From Gammaproteobacteria bacterium (GTDB lineage: Bacteria > Pseudomonadota > Gammaproteobacteria > GRL18): a stretch of DNA of 46,062 nt. The notes under the pieces were generated by a model. It was not told the origin of the DNA. It saw only the letters and a list, made by a program, of their open reading frames with translations, and ran no database searches. The DNA lies in NCBI GenBank assembly GCA_016744375.1, contig JADGEM010000038.1, positions 1 to 46,062 of the forward strand, written 5' to 3'. Both the position numbers and the translations under genes were made by a program. Positions 45,146 through 46,062 of the stretch are shown here, in pieces. The stretch's first letter is position 1. Every line of letters begins with the position of its first letter.

Positions 45146-45255
45146 GTCTTGTTGAACTGAGTGATGACCAACTTGAAGTCTTTAAAGAGTTGATTAATGT
45201 GGCTTATGGAACAGCCACTGCATCCATTGCAAATATTATTAATGAATTATTATGA
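45142..45255 (+). pseudogene. CheC-like phosphatase N-terminal fragment, 37 aa
   Basis: This is a 37-codon frame with ATGA overlaps on both sides: its start overlaps the receiver stop, and its stop overlaps the kinase start. The sequence contains LSDDQLEVFKELINVAYGTA, which resembles the first helix of CheC/CheX phosphatases, including the E-x-x-N of their (S/D)xxxExxN active site (Glu16, Asn19; an acidic Glu12 is in the first position). CheC proteins are usually about 200 residues, so the rest is missing. It is probably the remains of an internal deletion that kept the coupling of the outer genes. It is too short to be active alone. Confidence 0.55.
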
Positions 45256-45986
45256 TTCTAGATCATTCAAAAATAATTCTTGATGAACTTGACTGCGGTA
45301 TCTTCATTCTGGATGACTCCTTAACTATCTTATTCTGGAACAAATGGTTAAGTAATCGTACAAAAATGACAAATGAAGCCGTGTGTAATAAAAACATACT
45401 GGTACTTTATCCCAATATTAATGACAAAATTCTGAAAAGAAATGTTCTGACAACATTGACTCTAAATACTTCAACATTTTACCAGACACCCCAGAATAAT
45501 TATTTACTTGATATTCCTCTTGAGCATATTACCAGCAAAATTTTTAGTCATATGCAACAAAAAGTAACAATTGCTCCCTATGACACCAAGAAAAAGCATA
45601 TTGCTGTTTATATTTATGATATCACTACAATTTGTGAGGCTAATTATAAACTCAAGAGACTTAATAAAGAATTAGAAGAGCGTGTCGAATATGAAATTGA
45701 CAAAAGCCTGAAAAAAGATTTGCTTATTCAAAGCCAACATAAACAGGCCGCTATGGGAAACCTGATTAGTGTTATTGCACACCAGCTTAAACAACCACTT
45801 GATTCTATGGGGTTAACAGCACAGAATGTGAATAGACTCTTGAAAGAAGACATTCCAAACAAGACCACCATTATAAATAAAGTCGATAAAATAATCGACA
45901 ACATTCATTTTATGTCATCAACTATTGATGATTTTAAAGATTTTTTTAACCCCCATAAAAAAACGGGTATTCGTAAAACCTTGTAG
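45252..45986 (+). CDS. PAS-type sensor histidine kinase, truncated by a frameshift
   Basis: The 244-residue frame has a PAS-like domain (about 5-125, beginning LDELDCGIFILDDSLTILFW), a coiled coil (about 130-165) and the phosphoacceptor helix MGNLISVIAHQLKQPLDSMG (His at about 176). It stops at TAG 45984-45986 before any ATP-binding domain. One base is probably missing in the A-run at 45975-45978: with one more A the frame continues as RKNLVEIMQIQYNLFYVKFV and stays open to the end of the window. The catalytic domain is therefore probably out of frame and the kinase inactive, unless the shift is a sequencing error or is bypassed by slippage. Confidence 0.78.
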   Translation: MILDHSKIILDELDCGIFILDDSLTILFWNKWLSNRTKMTNEAVCNKNILVLYPNINDKILKRNVLTTLTLNTSTFYQTPQNNYLLDIPLEHITSKIFSHMQQKVTIAPYDTKKKHIAVYIYDITTICEANYKLKRLNKELEERVEYEIDKSLKKDLLIQSQHKQAAMGNLISVIAHQLKQPLDSMGLTAQNVNRLLKEDIPNKTTIINKVDKIIDNIHFMSSTIDDFKDFFNPHKKTGIRKTL

Positions 45987-46062
45987 AAATCATGCAAATA
46001 CAATATAATTTATTCTATGTTAAATTCGTAATTAAGTGTGGAAATATGACCTTAGAATATGA

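Overview
The window is AT-rich DNA from a gammaproteobacterium. This rests on the rpmI-rplT-pheS-pheT-ihfA-merR order, a SlyD-type isomerase with a His/Cys-rich tail, an RraB-like RNase E inhibitor, an Mla-type lipid transporter and a NorC start under an FNR/DNR-like box. Genus and order cannot be fixed from the sequence alone. The mix of NO reduction, an AOR-type tungsto/molybdo-enzyme, many second-messenger and two-component proteins and a chromosomal class D beta-lactamase fits a free-living, respiratorily flexible aquatic or sediment bacterium. No phage, insertion sequence, CRISPR array, rRNA or tRNA was seen.

Layout. 1-0.5 kb: 5' end of norC (minus strand) with its upstream box, then a 46-residue small protein. 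0.5-5.9 kb: pyruvate kinase, divergent from a 1161-residue protein that I read as a PPi-type PEP carboxykinase; both act at the PEP node. 6-16.8 kb: eight minus-strand genes forming one probable transcription unit: GAF protein, Ser/Thr kinase, autotransporter-like beta-barrel, caspase-like protease, alpha/beta hydrolase lipoprotein, CHASE2-adenylate cyclase, FecR/DUF4384 protein and OmpA-like protein. It ends in tandem copies of the ompA 3' end and a strong terminator. 16.9-20.3 kb: a complete MCE/Mla-type lipid ABC transporter. 20.4-27.3 kb: slyD, rraB and the infC-to-merR translation/IHF operon. 27.5-38.7 kb: mostly single genes (GNAT, AOR-like enzyme, MscS channel, HerA-like ATPase, glutaredoxin, YiiX-like hydrolase, TMP-synthase-like protein, serine dehydratase, OXA-type beta-lactamase). 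38.8-46.1 kb: c-di-GMP and two-component genes, ending in a decaying response regulator / CheC fragment / frameshifted kinase module.

The best candidate for an undescribed system is the 6-16.8 kb cluster. It combines Ser/Thr phosphorylation, cyclic nucleotide synthesis, a caspase-type protease and envelope proteins. A DUF4384-like domain occurs both on the kinase, predicted on the periplasmic side, and on the exported FecR protein, so one envelope signal could be read by two outputs. This is inferred from gene content and order. Other points of note are the ompA 3'-end repeats, a 7-bp tandem repeat that forms the ihfA ribosome-binding region, the non-AUG start of infC, and the single-base frameshift in the terminal kinase.
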